64,000 bases of DNA from Irpex lacteus (lineage: Eukaryota; Basidiomycota; Agaricomycetes; Polyporales; Irpicaceae): NCBI GenBank assembly GCA_001986395.2, contig MQVO02000012.1, positions 868,001 to 932,000 on the forward strand, given 5' to 3'. The notes under the pieces were generated by a model. It saw nothing but the letters and a program-made list of their open reading frames with translations. It ran no database searches and was not told where the DNA came from. This document shows positions 11,149 through 23,372 of this stretch, in pieces. How positions within the stretch are numbered: position 1 is the first letter of the stretch; every line of letters begins with the position of its first letter. A program made the position numbers and the translations under genes.

Positions 11149-13947
11149 ATGGCATCCTACTCTGACCTCCCCACGTCGCCGCAGACTCCTGGCAGTATGT
11201 CCTCGAGACGGGTCACGAATAGGAATACGAATCGGTATAGCGTGACTGCGCTGTTTAGCATGGCCGCTGAGCAGGATGTAGAGGTTGAGGATGAGCTTGG
11301 ACGAGGTATGTGGGACAGTATTTGTGGAGCTGGGAATATGACTGGAACTATACGACAGCGCAAAAACGGCTGAGGGAACTCAAGTCGAGGATCTCTGCTC
11401 AGTCGAAGCGCAACTTTGTCCTCGAGCGCGACGTCCGTTTCCTCGACTCCCGTATCGGCCTGCTCATCCAGAACCGCATGGCTCTCGACGAGGTAACTCG
11501 TTTCCATTTTTCCCCTCTTCAACAAAAGCTTATACAACCCTTTGTCCTAGCAACATGAAGTCGAGAAGCACCTGGAAGACGTAGAGGCGACCGAAGGCCA
11601 CTTTCCTGATGACCGCAAGATGCAACAATACTCCAACCTCTTCTTCCTCTTACAATCCGAACCGCGACACATCGCCGCCCTCTGCCGGCTCGTCTCCCTC
11701 TCCGAGATCGACACCCTCCTCCAGACGGTCATGTTCACGCTCTACGGCAACCAGTACGAGAGTCGGGAAGAGCATTTGTTGTTGACGATGTTCCAGTCTG
11801 TGCTGAGCTCGCAGTTCGAGACGGCGACGGAGTTTGGATCGTTGTTGCGCGCGAATACGCCGGTGTCGAGGATGATGACGACGTACACTCGCCGTGGGCC
11901 GGGTCAGAGCTATCTGAAGAGCGTGCTGGCGGAGCGTATCAACAGTCTCATCGAGCACAAGGACCTCAACCTCGAGATCAACCCCGTGAAGGTGTACGAG
12001 CAGATGGTCATTCAGATCGAGGAGGAGACGGGGAGCCTGCCGCCTAACCTCCCGAGGGGCGTACCCCCGGAGATCGCGGCGGCGAATAGCGATGTGCAGG
12101 CTATTATTGCGCCGAGGCTGACGATGCTTATGGAGATTGCGAATAGCTTTTTGGTGACTATTATTGAGAGTATGGAGAGTGTGCCGTATGGGATTAGGTG
12201 GATTTGCAAGCAGATTCGCAGTTTGACGAGGGTGCGTGTGGTGTTCTCGATTGTGCAGAGATCGAGGTTGACTAAGTGGATTTTGGAAAACATAGCGCAA
12301 GTACCCGGAGGCGACGGATTATGCCATCTGCTCGTTGATCGGCGGGTTCTTCTTTTTGCGATTCATCAACCCCGCTATTGTTACACCGCAGGCGTACATG
12401 CTCGTCGACGGTGTTCCCGCCAAGTTCCCCAGGCGAACATTGACTTTGGTACGATATTAGAATGCTCGGCATTATGCATACCGGAGTTTTTGTTGATGTT
12501 GGTGCTATGGCCACAGATTGCGAAGATGCTACAGAATCTCGCGAACAAGCCGTCATATGCCAAGGAAGCGTATATGATCACTCTCAATCCGTTTGTTGAG
12601 AATAATAAGGCTCGTATCAACCAGTTCTTGAACAATTTGTGCGAGGTTGGCGACTTCTATGATACACTTGAGGTATGTATTGGCGACAGTATGCTCGTAA
12701 CGGATGCTGATGACGGCTCTCCGACCAGTTGGACCAGTACATGGCCTTGTCGAAGAAGGACCTCGTGATACACATTACCTTGAACGAACTTTACAACACC
12801 CACTCATTAATTCTCCAACACATCGAGGCTTTGGTATGTTACCACCTATTCACAGCATTCCATTCCTATCACTGATCGCGGACACCATAGTCACCGAACG
12901 ACAAACAACATCTACGCATCCTCACAGACGAGCTGGGTCAGGCACCCGCCCAAGTACCACGCAAGGAGAACCGGACGATAGAGCTGCAACTATACAGCCG
13001 CTGGGAGACCCCCATCCAGGACATCCAGAGCGCCTTGATGGACTCTGTCTCGTCCGCTGAGATCCTGTACATGGAGACCAAGTCGATCTTTGTGCAGCTC
13101 ATCCGTACGTTGCCGAACGCGGCGGACAAGCGGCCGTTCAACCTGGCTGCTATCGCGGAGCGCGCGGCGACGACCAAGGACGCTACGCTCGTGCGGCGGG
13201 GCATCAAAGTGAAGGAGATGCTGCGCGAGTTGGAGGAGCAGAAGGTCGTGGACCGTTCGGACGGGTACAGCCTCATGCAGGAAGAAGTATCCGCGGAACT
13301 GATGCACCTGGGGAACCTGCGAGAGAAGGTGATCGCAGAGACGAAGTCGCTGGAGGCGGTGTACAAGACGATATGCGACCATAACAACTATTTGAGAGGG
13401 CAGCTGGAGCAGTATAAGGCGTATTTGCAGAATGTGAGGTTGACGGCGAGTAAGGATAAGGGCGCGACGACGGGCGTGGGGGTCGTTACGGTAGGGGGTA
13501 AGGAGAAGAAGCCGGTGAAGCCGCAGGTGCTTGGGCCGTATCGGTTCACGCATGCGCAGCTTGAGAAGGAGGGGATTATTGTGGAGAGTAACGTCCCTGA
13601 TAACAGGTTAGTCGTTGGATTTCTTTTGATGGGTAGAGTTGGAGTTGGGGCTGATGGCGTTGGTTAGACGTCCGAATATTTACTTCAATATCACGTCGCC
13701 GACGCCTGGGACGTTTATTATCGCGCTCCACTATAAGGGGAGGGAGAAGGCTATCTTGGAGATGGACCTTAATATCGACGATCTCCTTGAGAAGGTACGC
13801 ACATCTAGCTTGATTTGCGACCGTGTGGCTAACGTATACACCTGATAACAGCAAAAGGACAACAAACACCTTCTCGATCTCGAATACGTGCAGTTGAACG
13901 TACCAAAGGTCCTCGGTCTTCTTAACAAGGTGTTCACCAAGCGATGA
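11149..13947 (+). CDS. Ras GTPase-activating protein, Gap1/Sar1 type with RasGAP C-terminal domain
   Basis: Nine exons (11149-11305, 11359-11492, 11551-12231, 12296-12448, 12517-12672, 12729-12833, 12891-13606, 13668-13794, 13852-13947), about 774 residues, close to the length of fission yeast Gap1. It accelerates GTP hydrolysis by Ras at the membrane. After a disordered start and a short coiled coil comes the RasGAP domain: [20 protein letters not shown] with the region that supplies the arginine finger, then the FLR loop [17 protein letters not shown] near residue 340, and [10 protein letters not shown]. The last third is the RasGAP C-terminal domain shared with IQGAPs, ending [17 protein letters not shown]. 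No IQ or calponin-homology domain is present, which separates it from true IQGAP. Confidence 0.93.
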
Positions 13948-14788
13948 TCGTACTCTCTTCCGCCCCTCCGTATCTATGTCCCTCCCACCCTACACGACAC
14001 CCCCTCACGCGCCTCTGTGTCTTCACGACTTTAATATGCCTTTCCTCTTGTTTCATACCCACCCCGTCGCGTCATCCCTTCCTCTCGCATATTTATACCT
14101 CTCGCCTCTCGCACACGTCTTTCGTTCTACTCCTCTATCTCTCCCTTTTGTTTTTGGCTGGCTGGCTGTCCCGTTTCGATTCCATTATGACGTTGATTTG
14201 ATTTGACGAGGATTGTATTAATCCGCTCCGCTCCCCCGTGTATGCATGTGTCCCTCCCTCCCTGGAATTGTCTCCCCTCGATTCTTCAATTTTCTTTGTT
14301 GTTTTCGTTATACCTCATCTTTTTATTGAATTATACCAATGGTAATGTCTGTTGTATTTGAATGCTTCTTGGTGGGCGGTCGTGGTGTTGGTTGACTTGT
14401 TTGGTAGGTTTGTTGTCACCCCTATGACTTAATGCCTTGGGTTTTCCGGTGAATAATCGAGCTCGATACTGTGACGATGCCAACGACACATCCATGTGAC
14501 GGTTAGAGCACTGATGCTCGCAATTTGGCGTGCAAGTGCTGGCGTTATGCTTAGTTTATAGACTACCGACGCTTTGTGGCGTAGATCTATAGTTCTCACA
14601 GGAACACCACGATATTTCGGTAACTTGGGACATTGTATTTGTATGTTTGAAATTCGAGCTCTCCTGTCAGCGGTAGCTAAAGACATCTTCTTATCATGTA
14701 AGTATCACCGTCGCGCGTTGCAAGCTATTTGAAGTATATGCAGGATGCTGGATAACTTCAAAGGAAACCGTCGAACGGGAACCGAGAT
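13948..14788. other. intergenic region between convergent genes
   Basis: Downstream flanks of two converging genes. The left part is strongly pyrimidine-rich (13950-14200), the rest is mixed sequence. No gene supported. Confidence 0.5.
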
Positions 14789-16282
14789 CTACTGTGGTTT
14801 GTCGAACACAAGCTTGGCCTCAAACTCCTTCATCTCGCGAATGACCCACTTCTTCCATTCCATCTGACAAGCCGCGTGCCTACCCATCTCGTCCTCGTCC
14901 TCTTCGTCGTATTGATAGGAGAATTGAAGGGATATAGATGTGATCTGCGTGAATCGGCGGCACGTATCGCGCATTTTTGGCCAGGGAAGTCCCTCAAATT
15001 CATGTTGTAAGTTGGGAGGAACCGCTCCGTTAAGGTGGTATGAGAGTACGAGCTCGTCGAGCTGAACGGTTTCGGGAAGGAATGATAACAGTTCGAGAGT
15101 AAATCTCCACCCTCGAGATGTTAGATCATCCCCACGGGGAGCTAGAAGAGGCGGCAGTTGCCAATACTCCTGACCACCTCGAAGCTCGTTGTGCAAGGTG
15201 ATCGACAATGCACGAACAGCCACACATGCGTTGAGACCTTTTTGCATGTGCACTGTGCACTCTAGCAATTAAAGATTAGTAGGGCAGAATTGTAAAGAGG
15301 CATGCAACATACCACGAATGTCGGATGGAATCTCAAATTCATCGCGCGGATCGAATCTGAACTCGATTGCGAGGGAACGTAGTGATGAAGAGTGAAGGCA
15401 CAGTTGTGTGTCGAGGGTTCTCATATGTCTTACGGCACCTGGATGTGACCGTAAACCTGTCAGATTACGAAACCCTGGGAGCTTATTGAGTGCAGCGACA
15501 AAACGAGTTTCGCGCGCACTCAGAGGGCCGAGGTCTGCGAAGTGGAATTTGACCGTCGGTAGAGGCCCGTCGTCCAGCAAACCCGGCTCGGGGCCGTGCT
15601 CACCCTCAGAGTCCTGTTCGTCCTCGTTTTCGACGTGACTACGTGGGATGATCACAGCCCTTCCCCGCAGGGTGAAATAGTCAATATTTGAAAACAGACC
15701 CACGAGAACAAACGTCGTCCTTTCATATTCGTGAGAAGGGGGGTTAATTATGGTCATCAAGGTGTTTGAGACGTCGATGGGAGCCTCATAGTGAAGGGTT
15801 TCAATTTTGAAACTTCTGCGGATCCGTTGATCACCAGTATCAGATCGGATAGCAATAGGTGATAAGCAGAGGATCTTGAGAGAGCGGAGTATGTTAAGTG
15901 TTTCTGCCAGAGCCAATATCTGCAATTCGAGATCCATGACAGCTAAACCGTGGATGTGTCGAGCAATCGACGGTTTGCACGATATGAAACTGTAGAAATC
16001 GCTCATATCTCCAGGACTGGCAGGAGAAAGGTAGATATGGCAGACTAGGGACGGGATCGTGATATTGTACCATCGGCGAGAAACCAATGCGCAGGCATGC
16101 CATGGCCATTTTTGACGATTGCGTACGACTAAATTGTCCCGTAAAGCGGGAGGCGGGGGAACGGTAGACTTGATGATCCACTCCAGTATTTCATCCGGTA
16201 TTCTGTCGAAAGGAGCCTCTATGTACGGTTGTTCTGGCTGGTGTGTCGTAGAGACCAGATCGCCAGTATTATCGCCGGCCAT
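14789..16282 (-). CDS. F-box/leucine-rich protein, family member 1
   Basis: Two exons on the reverse strand (16282-15313 and 15261-14789), about 480 residues. The F-box reads FDRIPDEILEWIIK, then HACALVSRRWYNITIPSLVC. The body has loosely repeated leucine-rich strands (LRSLKILCLSPIAI, FRNLTGLRSHPGAV), as in fungal F-box/LRR proteins. The second exon opens ECTVHMQKGLNACVAVRALS and contains the family signature GLPWPKMRDTCRRFTQITSI. The phase-1 intron sits at the same codon as in four other genes of this window, which marks common descent. Likely substrate adaptor of an SCF ubiquitin ligase. The acidic run YDEEDEDEMGR near the end is characteristic of this copy. Confidence 0.85.
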
Positions 16283-16889
16283 GCTTCGGAGTGTTCAAGT
16301 CAACACACTACTGTCAGTGATGCCACTCTGGGAGCTAAGTATCGTTAGTTGGGATTGTAGAGCAGATTTGCATGAGCTATGAGACCCAGTAAATACTTCA
16401 CTCACCATACGCAGAACGTGCTGTGTTCAACGAGCGTATGCACGACAGTGGTGATCGCGAGAAACACGTTCAGCGAACGTTATAGAGCGCCAATACGGTA
16501 CCGACAATAAGTTTCCCACGGTGTTGTCTAGGACTCCAGGGCACTGACAATGTACTCGGGGCAGAGTGACAGACTCAGACTTCGCGCGGGCTCAGAGTCG
16601 CCTTCTGTAAACGTTACAACGTCAACGAAGGTTGACTCAAACTCAGGTAAGTATCAGATTCCTGGAGTAAGCGCCCTGCACGCTCGATGTTTGGATCTGT
16701 TTGCCGCAGGGTCCTGCTTTGCTCCTGTCGCGATCGCCGTCTTGAGGAATTCAGTTCAGAATGCGATTGTTAATCCTCTGGAAGCATTCTCAACACGCGA
16801 TTGATATCAATCTCTGTCCCACCGTCCGTCCCAACGCGACAATCATGAAGCCCACTGACATCTAAATTCCGAGTGACATGATATAAAAC
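16283..16889. other. intergenic region between tandem F-box genes
   Basis: About 600 bp separating two tandem leftward paralogs; it should include the promoter of the left gene. Short ORFs here have no family resemblance. Confidence 0.45.
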
Positions 16890-18353
16890 CTAATTTTGCC
16901 CACCGAACTTCAGGATGTCCTCAAATTCCTTCATCTCCCGCCCAGCGCACTTCTGCCACCGTATCTCATGATCTGCGATCCTCGCTACCTCGTCCCGGGC
17001 CTGGTTTTCTTCGTTGTATTCATAGGCGAATTCGACGGATATAGAGCTGGAATTTCTAAAGCGGCGACACCTCTCGCGTATTATCGACCACGGAAGTTCG
17101 TCATATCCATAGTGCAGGTCCGGGAAGGATGTCTCTTTGAGGTTGTATGAGAGTATGAGTTCGCTGAGATCATCAGGAAGTAATGCCACAATCTCCAGCA
17201 GGAATTTCCACTCGTGGGCAATCGATTCGACTGCACGACCAGACACGCGGGGCAAGCGTTGACGCGGCTCAACTCGGAGCTGGCTGTTCATACTGACAGC
17301 GCACACCCGCAGGTTAACACATGCACTTAAACCCTCCCGTATAGGTGTCATATACTCTGACAATGTTGATAGAAGAGGTTATGTCAGCACACAGCGTAGG
17401 GCACATAGTACAAGCGGCTTACCATCAAAGTTGTGTGGAATTTTAAACTCTTTGGCACGGTTGCACCAGAAGAATATCATGAGATGACTTAATGTCGGGG
17501 CGTGGAGACAGAGTTGTTTGCCAAGGTTCCTGAGACCCAGTAAGCTGTCCGGATGCACTCGAAGGTCTGTCAGATTCCGAAACCCGTCCAGTTGGTTCAA
17601 GATGGTGACATATGTCATCTCTTGTTCACCGAAGGAGCCGATGTCTACGGCTTGAAACTTGAGGGAGTGCAAGAACTGGGGAGCCGAGCCTAACTCGCAT
17701 TCTGGTCCATCCCCGGCTTCATATCGAGTGATGTACTCGGATCGAGTCCGCAAGTATAAGTAGCCTATTTCAGAAAACAGGCCCAGGAGTTGGAGTGTCG
17801 CCCTTTGGCAGTCGAGGGACTCGGAGGGACACACCGTCCGGGTCCTAAAGGCGACGCGGACAGGGATCTCATATTGAAAGGCACTGAGCTTGATGTTTCC
17901 GCGCAACGATTGTTCATCCATAGAAGGTTGTATGGTAGAAGGCCATAAACCAAGTACGCGGAGCTTAGGCAGTTTCTTGAGCGTTGCTGCCAATACCGAT
18001 ACATGCACATCGACGAAAGTAATGCTCAAACGCTCGACGTGTTGAGCGACTGCAGTGTTATGCAAAATCATGTCGTGGAAGTCACTAAGGCTCCCAGGCG
18101 CATTGGAGGAGATAAGAATGACGCGGAATAGATGTGGTAAGGCGATGTTATACCATCGTTTACACACCAGCGCACAAGCATGCCAGTTACGTCGACCGGA
18201 AGCTTCATCCGATGATATGCGAAACATAGAGCCGATGGACTTGACGATCCACTCCAGTAGCTCATCTGGAATCCTGTCGAATGGGGAGCCTAGTTTTTCG
18301 TGGCATGTTGAAGATATTTCGTAGGGTTCAACGAGGTTGGTCTGGTCAGACAT
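16890..18353 (-). CDS. F-box/leucine-rich protein, family member 2
   Basis: Two exons (18353-17423 and 17356-16890), about 465 residues. F-box: FDRIPDELLEWIVKS then HACALVCKRWYNIALPHLFR. Downstream it shares with member 1 the order NAPGSLSDFHDMILHNTAVA, a leucine-rich middle, FRNLTDLRVHPDSL and, after the conserved phase-1 intron, EYMTPIREGLSACVNLRV and ELPWSIIRERCRRFRNSSSI. It lies head-to-tail with member 1, so the pair probably arose by tandem duplication. Only the F-box and the structural strands are well conserved; the middle differs strongly, as expected for a substrate-recognition region. Presumed SCF adaptor; substrate unknown. Confidence 0.85.
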
Positions 18354-19202
18354 GGTTAAACGTCCACAAGTTCAAGATCACCACGGTGACCGTGTTTCGG
18401 GTCTTCAGGCTGCGATAAAATTAGACTCAAACCATGACACGAACTGGATTGTGGACGATAGTTGACTGACCAATGTGTAGCCTGAGGTTTGAGAGATTAT
18501 AGCCAGTAGTGGTCACTGCTGGGCCCTGACAGTTAACAAGGCGGCGGTACCGTGACTGACAGGATGATGGAGGTCGCTGACAAAGCAGAAATAGCGCCTT
18601 CGAATCGCCGTCTCCGAATAGTACTTAAGTAGTCTCCCCGAGGCAGACGAGACAGATTCAACCTTCGCGAGCTCAGGATCATTTGTCTGACTCGGACCTC
18701 CGACGGCAACTCGAAAGTGTAAGCTTGACGAAGAGCAGCGACGTTCATAACACAATCGCGCAACTTGAAGTACCGGGGGAGAAGTATACTTATCACACTG
18801 TTCAAGCCAATTTTCCTGTTCCATATTTTGTACGACTAGATTCATCCAAAGATAATGGAATGCATAAACAGAGTCCATGACTGTCCGTGAGTATAGTACA
18901 AGTACAAGTTATTTGAGATCACTGGTGTTCGAGAAATACAAGTCCTTGGGTGGTGAGAGGGAATGACAACGTCCTTGGGCGGTGGCCCGGGAGAGGGAGT
19001 GTGGTTACAACTGAGAAACGAGCGGCGCATTGAAGCGGTATCAGAATACTTATGTAGAAAAAACCAAAGTGTCCGGATCCAAAAGATAGGTAAACAGGGC
19101 TGCAACGAGAGGAATCAAAGAGACTGAAACAACATACACCACGGCAGGAGAGAACTCCCCAGCTACGCACCAAACTCGCGTCAGCCATACTTCCTGGCAC
19201 AA
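18354..19202. other. intergenic region
   Basis: Upstream region of family member 2 and 3' flank of the next leftward gene. Minus-strand ORFs at 18513-18878 and 18533-18805 show no motif or usable splice structure and were not called. Confidence 0.45.
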
Positions 19203-21122
19203 TCAAATCGGTCCACGAACATCCCGATGATAACGCATAAGCCACTCCGCCTCGTACCCCATCTTGTCCACAAAGGTGTGCCAATACACCTGCCTTGGGT
19301 CCCAAGGAACAAGCCTGTGAGGCTGACCGGGAAGGACGTCGTACCAGCAGTTCTCGATGCCCAGCAGGCTGAGCCGTTTGAGCTTGGAGGGTGGGAGGGA
19401 GGTTTTGTCGGGTTCGATGTGGGAGGGGCGTTCGACGCCGTCGGAGATGTGGAGGAAGGTGAGGCGGGGGAGGGCGGCGAGCTTTGCAAGTCATTGTACG
19501 ATTAAAAGTGTATGTCAGTAAATTTGAATACCAGAGCAAGAGGAAGAGAGGAAGAGAAGAGAGGATAAGGACGTACAGCTTGCTGAATCACCCAATCGAC
19601 AGTCGAGATCCTTTGAGCGGGTGGAGCATCGAACAGATTCCACCCATGCACAGCAAACCTCAACCTACTAACACTCTTCGGGATCTCCCCCAACACGCTA
19701 CTCACATCCCCAAACGCATTCCTCGGCTCCCTATACTCGATCCCAAGCACCGTCAGCCATCTCATTCCCCTCGTAACCCTCAACACCCTCCTCGCAACGT
19801 CCACATTCGTCAGAACCGCATTGATATCAAGCATCTCCAGTCGAGGCCGCTTGCTCAAGAAGTTCTCGATGTGCGTGCAGATCTCCACCGGCAGCACCGT
19901 AGCGTATTGCGCGTACTTGAACGCGGTGAGGTACGGCAGGATGTCCGGTCGACTGGCGAGTATGCTGAAGATCCGATGGGAGTGGGATTCTAGACCGTTG
20001 ACCGTATAGAGCGTGATACGCTCGTCGTGCTCGTGCGGGTCGAGTTGCATACCAGAGTGCGTGAGACAGTTACTATACCCAACGACCTCATGTACAGTGA
20101 GACTCTCAAGTCTCCTACACGCAATCAGGGTATCAGCGAGGCGGTTGGACTTGGCGACGTTGAGGATCTCGAGACGGCGGAGATGGTGCAGGACTTCTTT
20201 GGGGATGATGGGGAGGAGGGATTCGTCGATTGTGAGGTCGCGCAGTTGGCGGGAGAGGGCGCGTGCGTGGGTGGCCATGGGGTGGTGGAATTGGTAGCGC
20301 AGCTCGTCGACGACTGCGCGGGGGAGGGTGGCGGAGGGGGAGTGGAGTTTCTCGTAGAGGATGACTGTGTGTAGCTTGCGGAGGCTTAGCATTGCTGGGA
20401 ATGCGTTGTATGCTAGTCTGTTTGTGTGGTTATTTTATTTGGTTAGTGATGTGTGTGTATGAGGAATGGAAAATTAAAGGCGTACAGGGGAGGGAGGGTG
20501 ATGACACGCAGGTCACCGGAGGATCTGAGCACTTCGTGAACGAATACTTGGATAGGCCGGTGTTCCAATCTCTGCACGGCATCCCCATGACGCCACGAAG
20601 TTACCGAAAGATGGAACTCTTTCAACCGGGGCAGGCGTCGGAGGGCGGCAATGAGCAGTTGGAAGTCTGCAATGCATAATCACATTAGCTCACTCCATGT
20701 CCTCAATGTGATTACAATTTGAGTGACTTACGAGCAATGTTAGACGAGTCCCGGACAATGACCGTCACGCTCTCCACAAAATGAGCCCACGAATTAGAAC
20801 CAGAGCTACAGATATACTGCAAAGCCTCCTGCGCCTGCTTCGCCGAATCCCAGCGCGTCAGATACTTGTCCTTCTCAGGGAACCACGAGTTGCACCGGTC
20901 AAAGTAAGATGACTCCATGTGGAACTTGAGAGTCTTGAACGAAAAAGGGAGACACATCTGGTAGAACCAGCGGCAGACCAGGAGGCAGGAGAGCTGGGCT
21001 GAACGAGGCATGTGGCCGAAGATTTTCTGCCATAGTTCGACGGGGAGGCCGGGAGGACCCTTGCGGCGGTGTATTACAGCACGTTGAGCAGTCTGTCGGC
21101 CCATGGTCCATCGACTTGCCAT
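19203..21122 (-). CDS. F-box-like protein with long leucine-rich region (distinct from the five-member family)
   Basis: Four exons (21122-20732, 20666-20486, 20417-19577, 19481-19203), about 563 residues. The F-box-like start is GPPGLPVELWQKIFGHMPRS with AQLSCLLVCRWFYQMCLPFS following. The body is a run of leucine-rich segments (LRDLTIDESLLPIIPKEVLH, LRRLEILNVAKSN, LESLTVHEVVGYSNC, LEMLDINAVLTNVDVARRVL, MRWLTVLGIEYREP) that would build a curved LRR surface. It ends WLMRYHRDVRGPI. The exon plan and sequence differ from the neighbouring F-box family, so it is a separate lineage despite sitting inside the same cluster. Likely an SCF adaptor. All introns are GT-AG and the frame closes. Confidence 0.8.
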
Positions 21123-23372
21123 TGCTGCGAGGTGGGGAAAGCTGTGGCGATATATCAGTAGTAGGAAAGGTAGAGAATTGGAATCGGTTTGCCTGTGAGT
21201 GTGAGTGAGTAGGAAAGTACCCAGAGAAGAGCACTTGTAGGATTACCGATGTTTGCATGGCCTTATAAAGCGAAATCGCGAAACCTATAGACCCTCTTTT
21301 TACGATAGCAAGGTAAATCCCGTAGGCCACATCAGGTCAAGGAGGCGTACAGACGCGTGTATTGCTCTGCAAGGTATCTGCCTCATGGATATCGGTTGGC
21401 GCATCACGGTTACGGAAGTCAAGGCAGGACAAAGCATCGACGTCGAGCGACATGGAGATGTTGAACGAGTAGCCATCCGGCTTATGGAGTGGAATAAGAA
21501 ACGTTGGGTGTTGTGTAGTCGTATAGGTTACCTTGAAGTTTTAGCACAGCAAAACGCGTTTTTTCGACGTAAGGATGACCTTGTTGGCTGAAGATCGCCT
21601 GTTCGAAGCGTAGAGTCCCCAGCACGAGGATCTCAAGAAGCTTGTTATCTGCATAGCTGCCGCAGGTTGCATGACAACCTTGACACCTGTGCAGACAGAA
21701 CTTCAAGAGACACGTGTTGGGGACCGAGATGGTCGTCATTGCCGTATACATGAAGTCTGTCGTTGTATTCTTGAAAACAAAAGACGGCGTCCAGGAAGGA
21801 TGTGACGTGACGCACGTGACTGTGACGAGGCGCGTAACGGTGAAGTTGGGGCCAGCCCACCGAGATGAGTGAGAAGTCGGTGCTGCTTGTTGTTGGTGTT
21901 CTGAGACGTTGTGTTCTCTGTTCCCCGTTGTTGGAGTCCGCGACTATGTTCGTGACCGGTATGTCACGAAACCGACTATGGGTCTGCGAACTTGAAGATT
22001 CACCGTCTACTTCCTAGTACGGAAATGAAGTTATATATCATGAAGTTGCTTGAAACTCCTAGAATATATCCTTCGAATAGAATATGAGATGGTAAACCAG
22101 GTCATATCTATGTTGGTTAGGTTGGAGAAGCAGCGGTATTTGGCGAGCGGATCCACTGGGAGCTCGCTCAGATGGTTCGAATTTTGGTTCGCCTTTCTAT
22201 AGAAATTTGGTGTCCTGATATACACATCAGTATAGTTCAAGTCATGTATCACCTACCATGCAATGGTCTCGACCGACAGAGTTGAATTAGTCGGGAGGGA
22301 AAACGACGGAGGGAAGTGGTGGGGGTAAGAGAGAGTAGTTGGTCTTAGGTCGAGTTATTTATATGATGGCTGGTCGTTACCCCTATCGGCACTGTCCAAA
22401 TCGAGGCTGACAGCCTCTCAACTTCTCACGAAGCGTCCAGTTGGTTTCAAGCCAATTTGAACGATCGTTCCCGTAGAACGTGCAGAAGTTTCGAACCAGT
22501 CCGTTTGGCGCGTCCATTGTTGGCCGCATTTATGTTCCGTCCATGAGATCCATAATAAAAGCATCCTGGATGCTCCACGATGTAAGCACGCGGTAGAGTG
22601 GTCTATCCGCAGTTGCAGCATTGCACTGCGTCAAGCCAGAGCTGTAGACCTGAAGTTTACAAGTTTCCCTATTCGGCAATGTGAAAGGGCTCAGATCGAG
22701 TACAAAGCGGATGATGACGCTCACCAGAAAATGCGTATCCGTCATATTAATAGGCTCTTTCAAGTTTCTATGTAGAGCCAGAGCAGCCGTCGCGTTTCTT
22801 ATTACTAACACTCGGCTACCGGCCTGTCGACCTCAGGCTCGAGCTCTCGGGTGCATATCCGTGTGCTGCCGGGTAGAATTTCCTGTCATAACGCCTGAGT
22901 GAACACTCTCTTAGTGTAGCAACAACAGTTTTGCAACGTAACTTACCTATACTTGCAAGTCCACTCCGCGAGGTCTCTGCCAACTCATACGGGCACATCA
23001 TGATGATACTCTTCTCGCTGGTCCTTTCAGTTTCAGAATCGACTTGACCGGCAACGTAAACATGCTCATTCGTGAACAAAGCTTCATATCGTCACTGAAT
23101 TGCCAGCAGAGCAAACGATCTGAGATGGACGAGTAAAAGTAGCCGACGGAGAGGTCAGGTAAATGAGACGCGTCCACGTAGGGCATGGGCTGATCCGAGC
23201 GAGCATGACCGGACTTGGACATCGCAACCAACCACCACGACCAAATCTCTTTCTCTCTCAAACCACCACCACCATCGCTGCGACTTTCTTTCTCTCGCCG
23301 GCGAGAGCACGACACATCATCGAGTACTGAGACGCTGTCTCGTACGATCAGGAACTTATATTTGGACTGACA
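21123..23372. other. 2.2-kb gene-poor region
   Basis: Several minus-strand ORFs of 67-93 codons occur (21482-21860, 22031-22252, 22418-23079). They are not joined by convincing splice sites and match no family I know. They could be decayed gene remnants. No RNA gene or clear terminal repeats seen. Confidence 0.4.

Noticed and set aside
11650..12300. 216-codon minus-strand ORF
   Set aside because: Mirror of the RasGAP coding exon; Arg/His-rich composition typical of antisense reading.
22530..22811. 93-codon minus ORF as a membrane protein
   Set aside because: No continuous hydrophobic helices and no join to neighbouring exons.
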